DNA of 33,408 nt from Myxococcales bacterium (GTDB lineage: Bacteria; Myxococcota_A; Polyangia; Polyangiales; Polyangiaceae). Shown piece after piece: positions 9,300-17,361 of this stretch. Positions within the stretch are counted from its first letter, which is position 1, and each line of letters starts with the position of its first letter. A program made the translations under genes and the position numbers. Location: NCBI GenBank assembly GCA_021847645.1, contig JAJZQG010000081.1:1-33408 (forward strand), in the 5' to 3' direction. The notes under the pieces were generated by a model that had not been told where the DNA came from, searched no databases, and worked only from the letters and a program-made list of their open reading frames with translations.

Positions 9300-9746
9300 A
9301 TGCGGGTCAATCTGAATCTCGAAGACGTACTCAACGGCAAGATCCTTGGCGGTGTGACCACGGTGGACGCCGCCGAAACCATGCGCCAGGCCGTCAAGAT
9401 GATGGCCTACAACAACTTCGGAGCCCTCGTCGTGACGCACCGGGGCGTGCCCGTCGGCATCGTGACCGAGCGCGACGTGCTGCGTCAGAGCGCCGAGGGC
9501 GACGGATACCTCGACCGAACCGTGGAGCAGGTGATGACGCAGGACATCGTCGTAGCGACTCCCTCGGACGACATCGAATCGATCAAGCGCATCATGACCG
9601 AGAAGCGAATTCGCCATATCCCGGTGGTCCAGGACGGCAAGCTCGTGGGCATCGTGTCGATCGGCGACGTGGTCAAGGCGCAGCTCACGACGACGCAAGC
9701 GGAGGCGAGATATCTGCGGGACTACATCGCCGGCGCCTACGCGTGA
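9300..9746 (+). CDS. Two-CBS-domain protein
   Basis: A 148-residue protein made almost entirely of a CBS pair (about residues 15-70 and 80-140). Typical strand/helix phrases are G-A-L-V-V-T-H-R-G-V-P-V-G-I-V-T-E-R-D-V in the first and H-I-P-V-V-Q-D-G-K-L-V-G-I-V-S-I-G-D-V in the second. CBS pairs bind adenine nucleotides such as AMP, ATP or SAM and act as sensors or partners for other proteins. With no attached effector domain, this one probably regulates a partner in trans; no partner is evident nearby. The ribosome-binding site is CGGGAG just upstream of the ATG. The gene ends nine bases before the convergent HEAT-repeat gene. Confidence 0.9.
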   Translation: MRVNLNLEDVLNGKILGGVTTVDAAETMRQAVKMMAYNNFGALVVTHRGVPVGIVTERDVLRQSAEGDGYLDRTVEQVMTQDIVVATPSDDIESIKRIMTEKRIRHIPVVQDGKLVGIVSIGDVVKAQLTTTQAEARYLRDYIAGAYA

Positions 9747-9747
9747 G

Positions 9748-9766
9748 TGCGCGCCTCATGCGCGCA
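9748..9766. terminator. Hairpin between convergent genes
   Basis: TGCGCGC and GCGCGCA form a perfect 7-bp inverted repeat around a 5-base loop. It lies directly after the CBS stop codon and covers the stop codon of the opposing HEAT gene. There is no T-tract on either side, so termination is a guess from position and symmetry. Confidence 0.3.
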
Positions 9767-11606
9767 TTCCATGGGCCTGCAGCACCTGCCGCAATCCCAG
9801 GGCCGACGCGCCGGTGGACTGGGAAAGGGCCTGGGAGGCGGCCTGCAGAAACCGATTACCGCACCCTGCCGACAGGGCCGCGATGACCTGCGCCTGGTCC
9901 GACGGCCCCGCGTTCAGCACGATCCCCAGCACGGTTTCCGCGGCCTCGTCGGAGTCCACCAGGCCCAGCGCGCGAAGCGCCGCCATGCGAGCGGCGTTGT
10001 CGTTGACCTCGCGGTAGATGCGCGCGAGCGGGTCGAACGCGTGGGGGAAGTGCAGCTGCTCGACGGCCTTGCACGCCTGGGCGCGAACGGTCGGATCCGG
10101 ATCGTGGACCGCGCGGCGAAGGGTGATGAACGACCGCTTGTAGAGGAATCGGCCAAGGGCGCCGGCCACGGCCCCGCGCACCTCGGCCTCGGGACGGTCG
10201 AAGAGCTTCTCGAGGGCCGACAGCACGACATACAGCTCGGTCGGCGCGAGGCTCTCGACCAGCGATCGCAGAGCACCAGGCGCTACGGGCCGATCCGACA
10301 TCTCGATGGGCAGCGCCTCGAGGCGCGCCAGCAGCGCGCGGCGGCGCACCACCTCCGACCAGGCGACCGTGTCGATGATGATGTCTGCGCACACTTCCGC
10401 GGCGGATCCCCTCTGCTCCCACTCGATCATGTCGGCAATCCACACCTCGGGGAATCCCTCGGCGCGGCCGGGCTCCGCCAGGGGAGCCGCGTCCAGCACC
10501 TCGTCGCGGGCGTCGGTATACCGCCCAGCTGCGCGGGAATAGTGCGCGCGACGGGCCGGCTCGATGGGCAGATGGGCGAGCTCCACATAGACCTCTCCGG
10601 CACGGCGGAACTGGCCCAGCTCGGCATAGGACATCACGCTCGCGAGCAGGGCATTCTCGGCAATTTCGGGAGGCGCGCCGCGGGCGACGGTGGCACGGGC
10701 GAGCTCCCGCCACATCTCAGCCTGCGTCAGGAGCGCGTGGTTGGCCACGGCGCCCAGGCCTTGCGCCCGGGCGTAGGCGGCCATCTCGCGTGCCACCGTG
10801 GCAGCGGCGGCCACCTCGTCCTTGTCCTTGAGAAACCGGATCGCCTCCGCGTACTCCTTCAGGGCATAGGAGCGCAGCTGGTCTTCCCGCAGGATGCGCG
10901 CGACATTCACGTAGCCTTCCAACGCGTGCTCGACGGTCCCCGAGTCGCGTCCGATGGCCGTGAGCACCTGGTAGCAGTCGAACGCTCGCTCGCGTTGCCC
11001 GATTGCCTCGTAGCGATCCGCGGCCTCCTCGAGCAGGTGAACCGCTGCTACCATGGAGTCGTGGGCGGCCGCGGCGCGCCCGGTGAGGCGCGCGGTGCGT
11101 GCCACGTTGAACCGGGCGAGGGCGGCGGCGTACAGATCGCCCTCCTTCACCGAGCCGATGGCTTGGCTCAACCGCGACCACAGGGGCAACGCCTCTTCGT
11201 ACTGCCCTGCTTTCTCCCGGTGGGCTGCGGCGTGGGCCATCATGCCGGCGGCCTCGTACTCCGCAGCGGCACGGGAATACAGATCCACCGACCGCGGCTC
11301 GCCCGCCTTGAGCTTCATCGCCACTGCGACATAGGACCGCGCGCGGTCCTGCGGAGCCACCTGGGGAGCCAGCCTGCCCACCGCTTGCGCGTCCCCCAGA
11401 TACCACGCGCAGCTCAGCGCGCCCCGCGGCTGCCGCGCCAGCTCCAGCGCCTGCATCAGCACGCTCACCGCGGGGCTGTACTCCTCTTCCAGCGCGTAGG
11501 TCTGGCGCAAGGGCTCGGCCAGCACCGCGACGGCCTCCGGTGCGCGCCCCGCCGCGATCGCCTGTTGGGCCCGCGCCCGTGCCTCCCTCAAGTCCACGGC
11601 GCTCAT
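9756..11606 (-). CDS. TPR/HEAT-repeat protein, coupled to VWA gene
   Basis: A 616-residue all-helical protein with no signal peptide. The N-terminal two thirds have TPR-like helical pairs (A-x-x-Y-E-A-A-G-M-x-A-H-A-A-A-H-R-E-K-A-G-Q-type segments). The C-terminal third has HEAT-type repeats, for example E-V-R-G-A-V-A-G-A-L-G-R-F and P-T-V-R-A-Q-A-C-K-A-V-E-Q-L, each with the usual Asp/Val/Arg pattern. These are protein-protein scaffolds. Its ATG overlaps the TGA of the upstream VWA gene by four bases (ATGA), so the two are translated together and probably act together. No catalytic motif is visible. It most likely serves as an adaptor or effector scaffold for the VWA protein. Confidence 0.75.
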   Translation of the reverse strand: MSAVDLREARARAQQAIAAGRAPEAVAVLAEPLRQTYALEEEYSPAVSVLMQALELARQPRGALSCAWYLGDAQAVGRLAPQVAPQDRARSYVAVAMKLKAGEPRSVDLYSRAAAEYEAAGMMAHAAAHREKAGQYEEALPLWSRLSQAIGSVKEGDLYAAALARFNVARTARLTGRAAAAHDSMVAAVHLLEEAADRYEAIGQRERAFDCYQVLTAIGRDSGTVEHALEGYVNVARILREDQLRSYALKEYAEAIRFLKDKDEVAAAATVAREMAAYARAQGLGAVANHALLTQAEMWRELARATVARGAPPEIAENALLASVMSYAELGQFRRAGEVYVELAHLPIEPARRAHYSRAAGRYTDARDEVLDAAPLAEPGRAEGFPEVWIADMIEWEQRGSAAEVCADIIIDTVAWSEVVRRRALLARLEALPIEMSDRPVAPGALRSLVESLAPTELYVVLSALEKLFDRPEAEVRGAVAGALGRFLYKRSFITLRRAVHDPDPTVRAQACKAVEQLHFPHAFDPLARIYREVNDNAARMAALRALGLVDSDEAAETVLGIVLNAGPSDQAQVIAALSAGCGNRFLQAASQALSQSTGASALGLRQVLQAHGMRA

Positions 11607-13111
11607 CGAGCCCCCTGCCCTGCCGCGGGCTGCGGCGATACCGACGTTCGCGACGTGCTGCCAGCGGGCTCCGTGGCTCCATTGCCCCCGATCTGGCCGA
11701 GGATGTCCCGCGCGCGGTCGGCCCGGGCGCCGTGCTCGGCGAGCGTGGCGTGATCGACGACCCAGTGGCTGTCGAGCAGATCGAGGTAGTCGAGATTCAG
11801 CTCGCCCCCGGACGGCAGGATGAAGACCGCGCCGATGTGGGCGGTGCGCTTGACGGCGGCGACGAGCTCCCGGGGAACGTACAGCGCCGCGTGGGTGAAG
11901 ACATGGATCACGATCTGCCGGTGGTCGCGGGCCGACTCGATGTCCAATGCCGTGACCAGCTCGGAGAACACACGGCGCGGATTGCGCCCCCGCTCCCCGG
12001 TGAAGGACAACACGTAGGGCGTCGGCAAGTGGGCGCCCCGGGCGTGGTGGGCCTCGTACAGGCGAGAGTCGAAGAAGCGAATCGACACGCTCTCGCCCTC
12101 GAGCACGAGCTTCTTGGAGGTGGCCAGGGCCACGCCTCGCGCGAACACCTGGCGCTCGCCGCGCATCGACGCCGATGCGTCGATGAGCAGCACATGGCGG
12201 CGCCCCTTGGGTTCGCGCTCGGTCTCTTTCGTATAATACAATACCTCGTTGTCGAGGAATCGGCGCGTGAAGTCCTCGGCATCCCAGGCCAACTCGGTGA
12301 GCACGAGGTTGTCGATGCTCCCCTTGTTGCCCAGACCTCCGCAGCCGAACCCGGCCCGCGTCGATGCCCCCGGACGCGTCTTGGTCTCCAGCACGCTCGG
12401 CAGGATCTCCAGCGAGAAGTTCACAACGTCATGCGCGGCCGGCGAGTTGAGCGCCGAGATCAGGTCCACCTGGAGCGCCGCGCCGGCGCCGGATTCGGCT
12501 CCCAGCACCCCCAGCAGCTGAAGGGTGTCCAGATCCAGCGCGTCCGCCACCGTCAGGATGTACAGCCGCGACTGCTGCAAAAGTGTGACCGTCTGCAGCT
12601 CGAACGTCCGATCGACCCGCGGAAACAGCCCCTCGAGCTCGCCGTCGATACCGTCGAACAGCGCTGCGTCGGACACCAGATCCGTCGGATACGCCGCGCG
12701 GGCGCCGATCCTGCGCGAGGCCACGGCCAGCAGCTTGGCGAGAAGCACCGCGATCATGTCGTCGGACAGGCGCAACGCCGCTGCTCGACGCGCCGCCTCG
12801 CATTGGGCCAGCTCCCGAACGAGCTGTTCGTAGCCGCGGCACGCCTCGGGGCCTCCAGGCAACCGCCCGACCAACCTCGACACGTCCGCACGCGGCCCGA
12901 TCGCCAGCTGGTCGGCGGGCACGGCGAACAGCATGCCGATGTCGTGGATGGCGCAGAACGACACCTTCACCCCCAGACGCTGCAGATCGCGCTGCCAGCG
13001 AAGGGCGCGCAGGGCCAAGGTCGGGGCGCCCGGGCGCACGACCGACAGGGCGAGAGCGCCCAGCATGCCGACCACGGACGGCTGCGAACGTTGGGAAGGG
13101 CTCAGGGGCAT
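11603..13111 (-). CDS. VWA-domain protein with intact MIDAS motif
   Basis: A 502-residue cytosolic protein. The first 290 residues are mixed alpha/beta of no obvious family. From about residue 303 a von Willebrand factor A domain begins: G-R-R-H-V-L-L-I followed by D-A-S-A-S-M (D311, S313, S315), the metal-ion-dependent adhesion site. Later strands I-R-F-F-D-S-R and I-V-I-H-V-F-T-H-A fit the fold, and a Ser/Gln/Pro-rich tail ends the protein. VWA proteins of this cytosolic type often work with AAA+ ATPases of the MoxR group, but none is present here. It is the first gene of a two-gene operon with the TPR/HEAT protein. The ribosome-binding site at 13111 is weak; an internal ATG (residue 16) is an alternative. 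Confidence 0.75.
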   Translation of the reverse strand: MPLSPSQRSQPSVVGMLGALALSVVRPGAPTLALRALRWQRDLQRLGVKVSFCAIHDIGMLFAVPADQLAIGPRADVSRLVGRLPGGPEACRGYEQLVRELAQCEAARRAAALRLSDDMIAVLLAKLLAVASRRIGARAAYPTDLVSDAALFDGIDGELEGLFPRVDRTFELQTVTLLQQSRLYILTVADALDLDTLQLLGVLGAESGAGAALQVDLISALNSPAAHDVVNFSLEILPSVLETKTRPGASTRAGFGCGGLGNKGSIDNLVLTELAWDAEDFTRRFLDNEVLYYTKETEREPKGRRHVLLIDASASMRGERQVFARGVALATSKKLVLEGESVSIRFFDSRLYEAHHARGAHLPTPYVLSFTGERGRNPRRVFSELVTALDIESARDHRQIVIHVFTHAALYVPRELVAAVKRTAHIGAVFILPSGGELNLDYLDLLDSHWVVDHATLAEHGARADRARDILGQIGGNGATEPAGSTSRTSVSPQPAAGQGAR

Positions 13112-13263
13112 GATCCGGCGGGGAGTCTAGCCCACGTGCGAGGATGCGAAAAGGCAAAGGCAGAAAGCGCCGATTGCCCCACAGACCAGCCCGAGCCAGC
13201 GCCCGGGCAGCAGCCTTGGATGCCGTGTCCGGGCGGGCTCGACGCCCCTGCCGGGCCTCCGCG

Positions 13264-13293
13264 TTGACGACGCGCGTCGTCGATCGCTATAGA
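13264..13293 (+). promoter_or_regulatory. Sigma70-like promoter of the ferritin-like gene
   Basis: TTGACG (13264-13269) and TATAGA (13288-13293) are separated by 18 bp and lie 24 bp upstream of the ferritin-like ATG, with AGAAGGA at 13305-13311 as ribosome-binding site. The -35 matches consensus at five of six positions and the -10 at four of six. It is the most convincing promoter in the window. Confidence 0.6.
13266..13281. promoter_or_regulatory. Perfect 16-bp palindrome (candidate operator)
   Basis: GACGACGCGCGTCGTC is a perfect palindrome that starts inside the -35 element and fills most of the promoter spacer. A dimeric repressor bound here would block RNA polymerase. The symmetry is seen directly; the regulator is unknown and no candidate gene is adjacent. 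Confidence 0.5.
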
Positions 13294-13317
13294 GTCTCTC
13301 ACCGAGAAGGACGGGCA

Positions 13318-14202
13318 ATGAGGACGCCGACGTTGGGGCAAGCGGTCCGGGACGCGATCGAGGCAGCGCTTGCCGCGGCGAGGTTCCACGACGAGCTCGC
13401 GGCCAGGACCGACGACGCGAGGGCACGGCGGTTCCTGCAAGACATGGCACGGGTGCAGCACGTTCACGGCAGCGAGATCGCCTCGGCTGCCAAGGATGTC
13501 GTGCGCGGAGACCTGCCCGACTTCGCGCGAGACGACGCGGAGGCCATCGAAACCCTGCCCGAATGGTCGGCCGCCAATGGCCTGACTCTCGACGAAGCGC
13601 TGGAAATCACCCTGACGTGCGCCCGAAAGGCGAGCGTCCACTACGCCGGACAGGCTGGACAGTTCAACGGCGCTGCTGCGGAGTTCCTTCACAGCCTCGC
13701 AACCGCCGCCGGCGATCGAGAGCGTATGATCGAGCGGGTGCTCGTCAACCGGATCGCCTCCCAGCGATCGCGCCTCCCTCTGCCTCAGATCGGCAGGAAT
13801 ATCGTCGAAGGCGAGCGCAGCGCCGCCCGCTCGTACCGTCGGCTCGCGGCGCAGGTGCGCGACGCGGCCGTGCAACGGTTCCTCGATGGCATGGCCAGCG
13901 TGCAGCAGGTGGTCGCCGGCGAGACCGAACGACGGGTCGTCGAGCTGACCGGTGTTGCGCTCGCCATCAAGCCGAATCTGCCGACGCAACGATTCGAGGC
14001 GACGGCAGGGCAACTCGACGCCGAGACGCTGTCGCTGCCGGTGGCCATGCGGCTCAGCGCTTCGGCCGAGAGGCGATCGGCTCTGGTCTATCGGTCGATG
14101 GGCCGCTGTGTGGACGGCGCCCAGGCCGCACTGGTCGCCGATATCGCCCTGGCCGAGGAGGCACACGCCCGGCGCATCGAGTCCGCGCTCGAACAGCTGT
14201 AG
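13318..14202 (+). CDS. Tandem ferritin-like (rubrerythrin-related) protein, partly degenerate
   Basis: A 294-residue helical protein built from two similar halves (about residues 5-147 and 150-294). Both halves contain a helix of the form L-A-A-x3-D-A-x3-R-F-L-x2-M-A-x-V-Q-x-V, followed by a linker and a second helical hairpin, as in ferritin-like/rubrerythrin four-helix bundles. Most iron ligands look lost: the expected E-x-x-H is V-Q-H-V-H in the first half and V-Q-Q-V-V in the second. Only the final helix keeps E-E-A-H (near residue 277). It may therefore bind at most one metal site or be structural. The start at 13318 has a good ribosome-binding site and the promoter above. It is divergent from the VWA operon and convergent with a redox gene group, which suggests a stress role by inference. 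Confidence 0.6.
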   Translation: MRTPTLGQAVRDAIEAALAAARFHDELAARTDDARARRFLQDMARVQHVHGSEIASAAKDVVRGDLPDFARDDAEAIETLPEWSAANGLTLDEALEITLTCARKASVHYAGQAGQFNGAAAEFLHSLATAAGDRERMIERVLVNRIASQRSRLPLPQIGRNIVEGERSAARSYRRLAAQVRDAAVQRFLDGMASVQQVVAGETERRVVELTGVALAIKPNLPTQRFEATAGQLDAETLSLPVAMRLSASAERRSALVYRSMGRCVDGAQAALVADIALAEEAHARRIESALEQL

Positions 14203-14212
14203 CGTGCCGCCC

Positions 14213-14232
14213 GAGCCGCTTCGCGGCGGCTC
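14213..14232. terminator. Hairpin between convergent genes
   Basis: GAGCCGC and GCGGCTC form a perfect 7-bp stem with a 6-base loop, located in the 57-base gap between the ferritin-like gene and the oppositely oriented FadH-like gene. No T-run follows on the plus strand. It is a candidate bidirectional terminator. Confidence 0.4.
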
Positions 14233-14259
14233 CCTCGATCGGCCGTCGCACCGAAAACG

Positions 14260-16176
14260 TCAGAGCGCGACGGCGGCATCGTAGCCCGCGCGCGTGGCGT
14301 CCCACACTTGCGCCGGACGCGCGGCGTCGCCGATGACCCGCACCGCCAGCCCGCGACTCTCGAGTACCTTCGAGAGCCGATCCACCGCACGGTTGCCCAC
14401 CGCCACAATCACGGAGTCGAACTTGCCCAGGCTCCTCGACCCCGTATCGGCTGCTTGCACGATCACCTCGCCGTCCCGCACCTCCGTCACCTTGGTGCTC
14501 TTGAGCACCGTCACGGGCAGCGACGTCAACCGCTTGAACGTGAGCTTCCGGGTGACCGCTTCCATATCGCGCGCGACGTCGTCCAACGCCTCCACCACGA
14601 CCGTCTCGACACCGCGGACGCCGAGGTAGTCAGCCACCTCGATCCCGACCATCCCACCGCCGATGACCAGCGCGCGCTTTCCGATTCTTGCCTTGCCGGT
14701 GAGCACGTCGGCCCCCGACCACGCCTCCTGCAGTCCGGGAATCGGCAGGCGCACAGGCTCCGAGCCGCTCGCGATCAGCACCGCGTCGGGCTGCAGCCCA
14801 ACGATGTCGTCCTCGGTGGCCTCGACACCGATCTTGAACTCAGTGGCGGTCTGCCTCGATCGCGCCAGCAGCGCATCGAACACGCGGCGCATCGCCTCCT
14901 TGCCCGGGGACAGATAGCTCAACGCGAACTGGCCGCCCAGCTCCCGTTTCTCGAACAAAGTCACCCGATGGCCGTTGTCGCTCGCGGTGATCGCCGCCTG
15001 CAATCCGGCTGGCCCTCCTCCGACGATGACGACGTGCTTGCGGGGGCGGACCTCGCCGGAGCTTTCGTCCTCGAAGCCGATGGCTGGGTTGACGATGCAG
15101 CCGATGGGCCCCCCCGCCTTGACCCTGGCAAGACAGCCCTGCAGGCAGCCGCCGCAGCGTTGGATCGACTCTTCCCTGCCCTCGCGCATCTTGGCGGGAA
15201 GGTCGGGATCTGCCAGCAGCGGGCGGCCGAGCGCCACGGCGTCGACCAGCTCGCCGCCGATGAGGGCCCGAATCCGGTCCGGATCACCCAGACGCCCGGC
15301 CACGATCACCGGCGCCCCGACCTCCTGCCGGATACGCGCGGCCAGCTTCTCGTTCACGCCCTCCACCAGACTCATGTGTTGGTAGTACCAGGGCGGCGAG
15401 TCGCACGCCGAGCCGGTCACCACGTGGACCGCGTCCACACCCCAGCTGCGCGCGCGCCGAGCAAGCTCGATCGCGTCCTGCAGGCCCAGCCCGCCTTCCA
15501 CCCGCTCTTCGGCGGACAAGCGCACGATGAGATAGCGCTCCGCGCCCAGTGCGGCGCGAACACCACGAATCACCTGCTCGGCGAAACGCCACCTGCCTTG
15601 TTCGGTTGCGGCGTAGTCGTCCTGTCGCTGATTGGTCCTGGCCGACATGAACTGCGCGGCCAGGTACCCCAGACCCAGCTGGACCTCCACGCCATCGAAT
15701 CCAGCTTGTACGGCCCGCGCCGCCGCCTGCGCGAACCGCGCCTCGAGCTCCCGTATCCTCTCGACCGTCAGCTCCCGCGACGTGACCCCGGTCGCCGGAC
15801 AGGCCACGGCGCTCGGTGCCTCCGGCAGCACACCGCTGGCCTTCGGGTTCGCCGCACGCCCCGCGTGGTTGATGTGGGCGACCGCGTGCGCGCCCTGCGC
15901 GTGTATCGCCTCCACCATCGTGCGCAGACCGGGCAGCTTGTCATCACCGTCGATGCCGAGCTGCTTGGGATGCTCCTTGCCCGCCGGGTCCACGAACAGC
16001 GGCTCGCTGATCAACGTGCCGGTGCCCCCACGCGCGCGACGGCGGTAGTACGCCACATGACGGGCCAAGACCTTGCCGTCCGGCCCTCCCAAGGCTGTCT
16101 TGACCGGAGCGAGAAAGAACCGGTTGGGCACGCGGGCACGGCCTACGACCAGAGGCTCGAACGGATTCGGTGACAT
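14260..16176 (-). CDS. FadH-like NADH:flavin oxidoreductase with 4Fe-4S cluster
   Basis: A 638-residue enzyme of the 2,4-dienoyl-CoA reductase / trimethylamine dehydrogenase group. Order of domains: an N-terminal old-yellow-enzyme TIM barrel binding FMN (about 1-340), a 4Fe-4S motif C-G-G-C-L-Q-G-C-x11-C, then FAD and NAD(P) Rossmann domains starting with V-V-I-V-G-G-G-P-A-G-L-Q. Electrons pass from NAD(P)H through FAD and the cluster to FMN and reduce an activated C=C bond. In the barrel, the usual H-x-x-H active-site pair reads E-V-Q-L-G-L-G-Y-L; E. coli FadH also lacks this pair and keeps the Tyr, so the substrate may be an enoyl-CoA. The frame extends to 16254, but the ATG at 16176 has AGGAG upstream and begins the conserved domain. 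It is third in line after the thioredoxin genes, with a 162-base gap. Confidence 0.85.
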   Translation of the reverse strand: MSPNPFEPLVVGRARVPNRFFLAPVKTALGGPDGKVLARHVAYYRRRARGGTGTLISEPLFVDPAGKEHPKQLGIDGDDKLPGLRTMVEAIHAQGAHAVAHINHAGRAANPKASGVLPEAPSAVACPATGVTSRELTVERIRELEARFAQAAARAVQAGFDGVEVQLGLGYLAAQFMSARTNQRQDDYAATEQGRWRFAEQVIRGVRAALGAERYLIVRLSAEERVEGGLGLQDAIELARRARSWGVDAVHVVTGSACDSPPWYYQHMSLVEGVNEKLAARIRQEVGAPVIVAGRLGDPDRIRALIGGELVDAVALGRPLLADPDLPAKMREGREESIQRCGGCLQGCLARVKAGGPIGCIVNPAIGFEDESSGEVRPRKHVVIVGGGPAGLQAAITASDNGHRVTLFEKRELGGQFALSYLSPGKEAMRRVFDALLARSRQTATEFKIGVEATEDDIVGLQPDAVLIASGSEPVRLPIPGLQEAWSGADVLTGKARIGKRALVIGGGMVGIEVADYLGVRGVETVVVEALDDVARDMEAVTRKLTFKRLTSLPVTVLKSTKVTEVRDGEVIVQAADTGSRSLGKFDSVIVAVGNRAVDRLSKVLESRGLAVRVIGDAARPAQVWDATRAGYDAAVAL

Positions 16177-16338
16177 GGATGCGCTCCTGCAGGCTAGTGG
16201 GGCGACGCTGTGCGGAGTTGGACGCGCGCTACGTCGTGAGGATACGACCGGCATGATAGGACAAGCGGCCTCTGCCGGCGCCTGTCTTCTGAAGCCGTCC
16301 GAGGCACGAAACCGGCCGTCGCCCCATCCACCGCGCAG

Positions 16339-17334
16339 TCACGCCGGTTCGTGCGCCGTCGCCGCGTGCGAGAGCTCCGGCCCGCGCGTCGCCCTCGCCG
16401 TCGTCTCGCTCGCGAGCTCGCGCAGGTACTCGGTCGCGCTGAGCGCGGCCACCGTTCCGTCGGCCACCGCGGTCGTGATCTGCCGGTATCGCTTTGCGCG
16501 GGAATCGCCGGCCGCAAAGACCCCTGGTACGCTGGTCCGCAGGTCCTCGTCCGTGACGATCTCCCCGCGGGCGTTCAAGTCCACCTTGCCGCGCAGCTCC
16601 TCCGTGTTCGGCACGTAGCCGATGAAGATGAAGCACCCGGACGCGGGGATCTGGGTGATCGCGCCGGTGCGCTTGTGCGCCACCACCACCTTTTCAAGCG
16701 ACTCCCCGCCCACGAACTCCTTGATATCCTGCTCCATCAGGAAGCGAATCTTGGGATTCCTCTTCGCTTCCTCCACGGCGTAGGGGTGGGCCTGGAAGTG
16801 GTCGAACTCGTGGACCACGGTTACCGATTCGGCATAGCGCGTAAGCGCCACGGCCTCCTCGAGCGCCGAGTTGCCGCCGCCGATGGCGACAATGTGCTTG
16901 CCCGTGAAGAAGTCGCCGTCGCAGGTGGCGCAGTACGAGATCCCTCGCCCCTTGAACGCCTGCTCCGAAGGAATCCCCAGGGTGCGCGGGATTCCGCCTG
17001 TCGCCAGAATCACCGCGCCGGCTGTGAACACGCCCTCGTCTTCCACCTCGACCCGCTTGTCGGCGCCGCCCAGCTCGAAGCTCGTGACTTCCGCGTTGGA
17101 GATGATGTCACAGCCGAACTGCTGGGCTTGTTGCCTCATGGTCCGGGCGATTTCGTGCCCCGAGGTCTCGAGTACGCCCGGATAGTTGGCGACCGAATAC
17201 GACATGATCATCTGGCCGCCCACCGCGCCCCTGTCGATGATGAGCGTCCTGAGCCGTGCACGGGCCAGGTAGATCCCTGCCGTCAAGCCCGCCGGGCCTC
17301 CCCCGAGCACGATGGCGTCATAGCGCTTCGTCAT
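16339..17334 (-). CDS. Thioredoxin reductase-like flavoprotein, altered nucleotide site
   Basis: A 331-residue low-molecular-weight thioredoxin reductase. It has the FAD motif G-G-G-P-A-G (11-16), the redox pair C-A-T-C (C135, C138), a second dinucleotide motif G-G-G-N-S-A-L-E-E-A and the C-terminal F-A-A-G-D-S. In typical NADPH-dependent TrxB the strand after the second motif carries H-R-R-x3-R to hold the 2'-phosphate; here it reads V-H-E-F-D-H-F-Q-A-H with no arginine. NADH or another donor is therefore likely, by inference. The gene follows the thioredoxin gene by 27 bases, so the two are an operon and probable partners. The C-terminal 25 residues, rich in Thr/Ala/His, extend past the usual end. 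Confidence 0.88.
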   Translation of the reverse strand: MTKRYDAIVLGGGPAGLTAGIYLARARLRTLIIDRGAVGGQMIMSYSVANYPGVLETSGHEIARTMRQQAQQFGCDIISNAEVTSFELGGADKRVEVEDEGVFTAGAVILATGGIPRTLGIPSEQAFKGRGISYCATCDGDFFTGKHIVAIGGGNSALEEAVALTRYAESVTVVHEFDHFQAHPYAVEEAKRNPKIRFLMEQDIKEFVGGESLEKVVVAHKRTGAITQIPASGCFIFIGYVPNTEELRGKVDLNARGEIVTDEDLRTSVPGVFAAGDSRAKRYRQITTAVADGTVAALSATEYLRELASETTARATRGPELSHAATAHEPA

Positions 17335-17361
17335 GGCAACACCTGCGATCGTGCGATGGCC

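Noticed and set aside
9747..13267. Two long plus-strand frames opposite the VWA and HEAT genes
   Set aside because: The minus strand has recognisable VWA and HEAT motifs and an ATGA coupling; the plus-strand products are low-complexity Arg/Gln/His-rich shadows.
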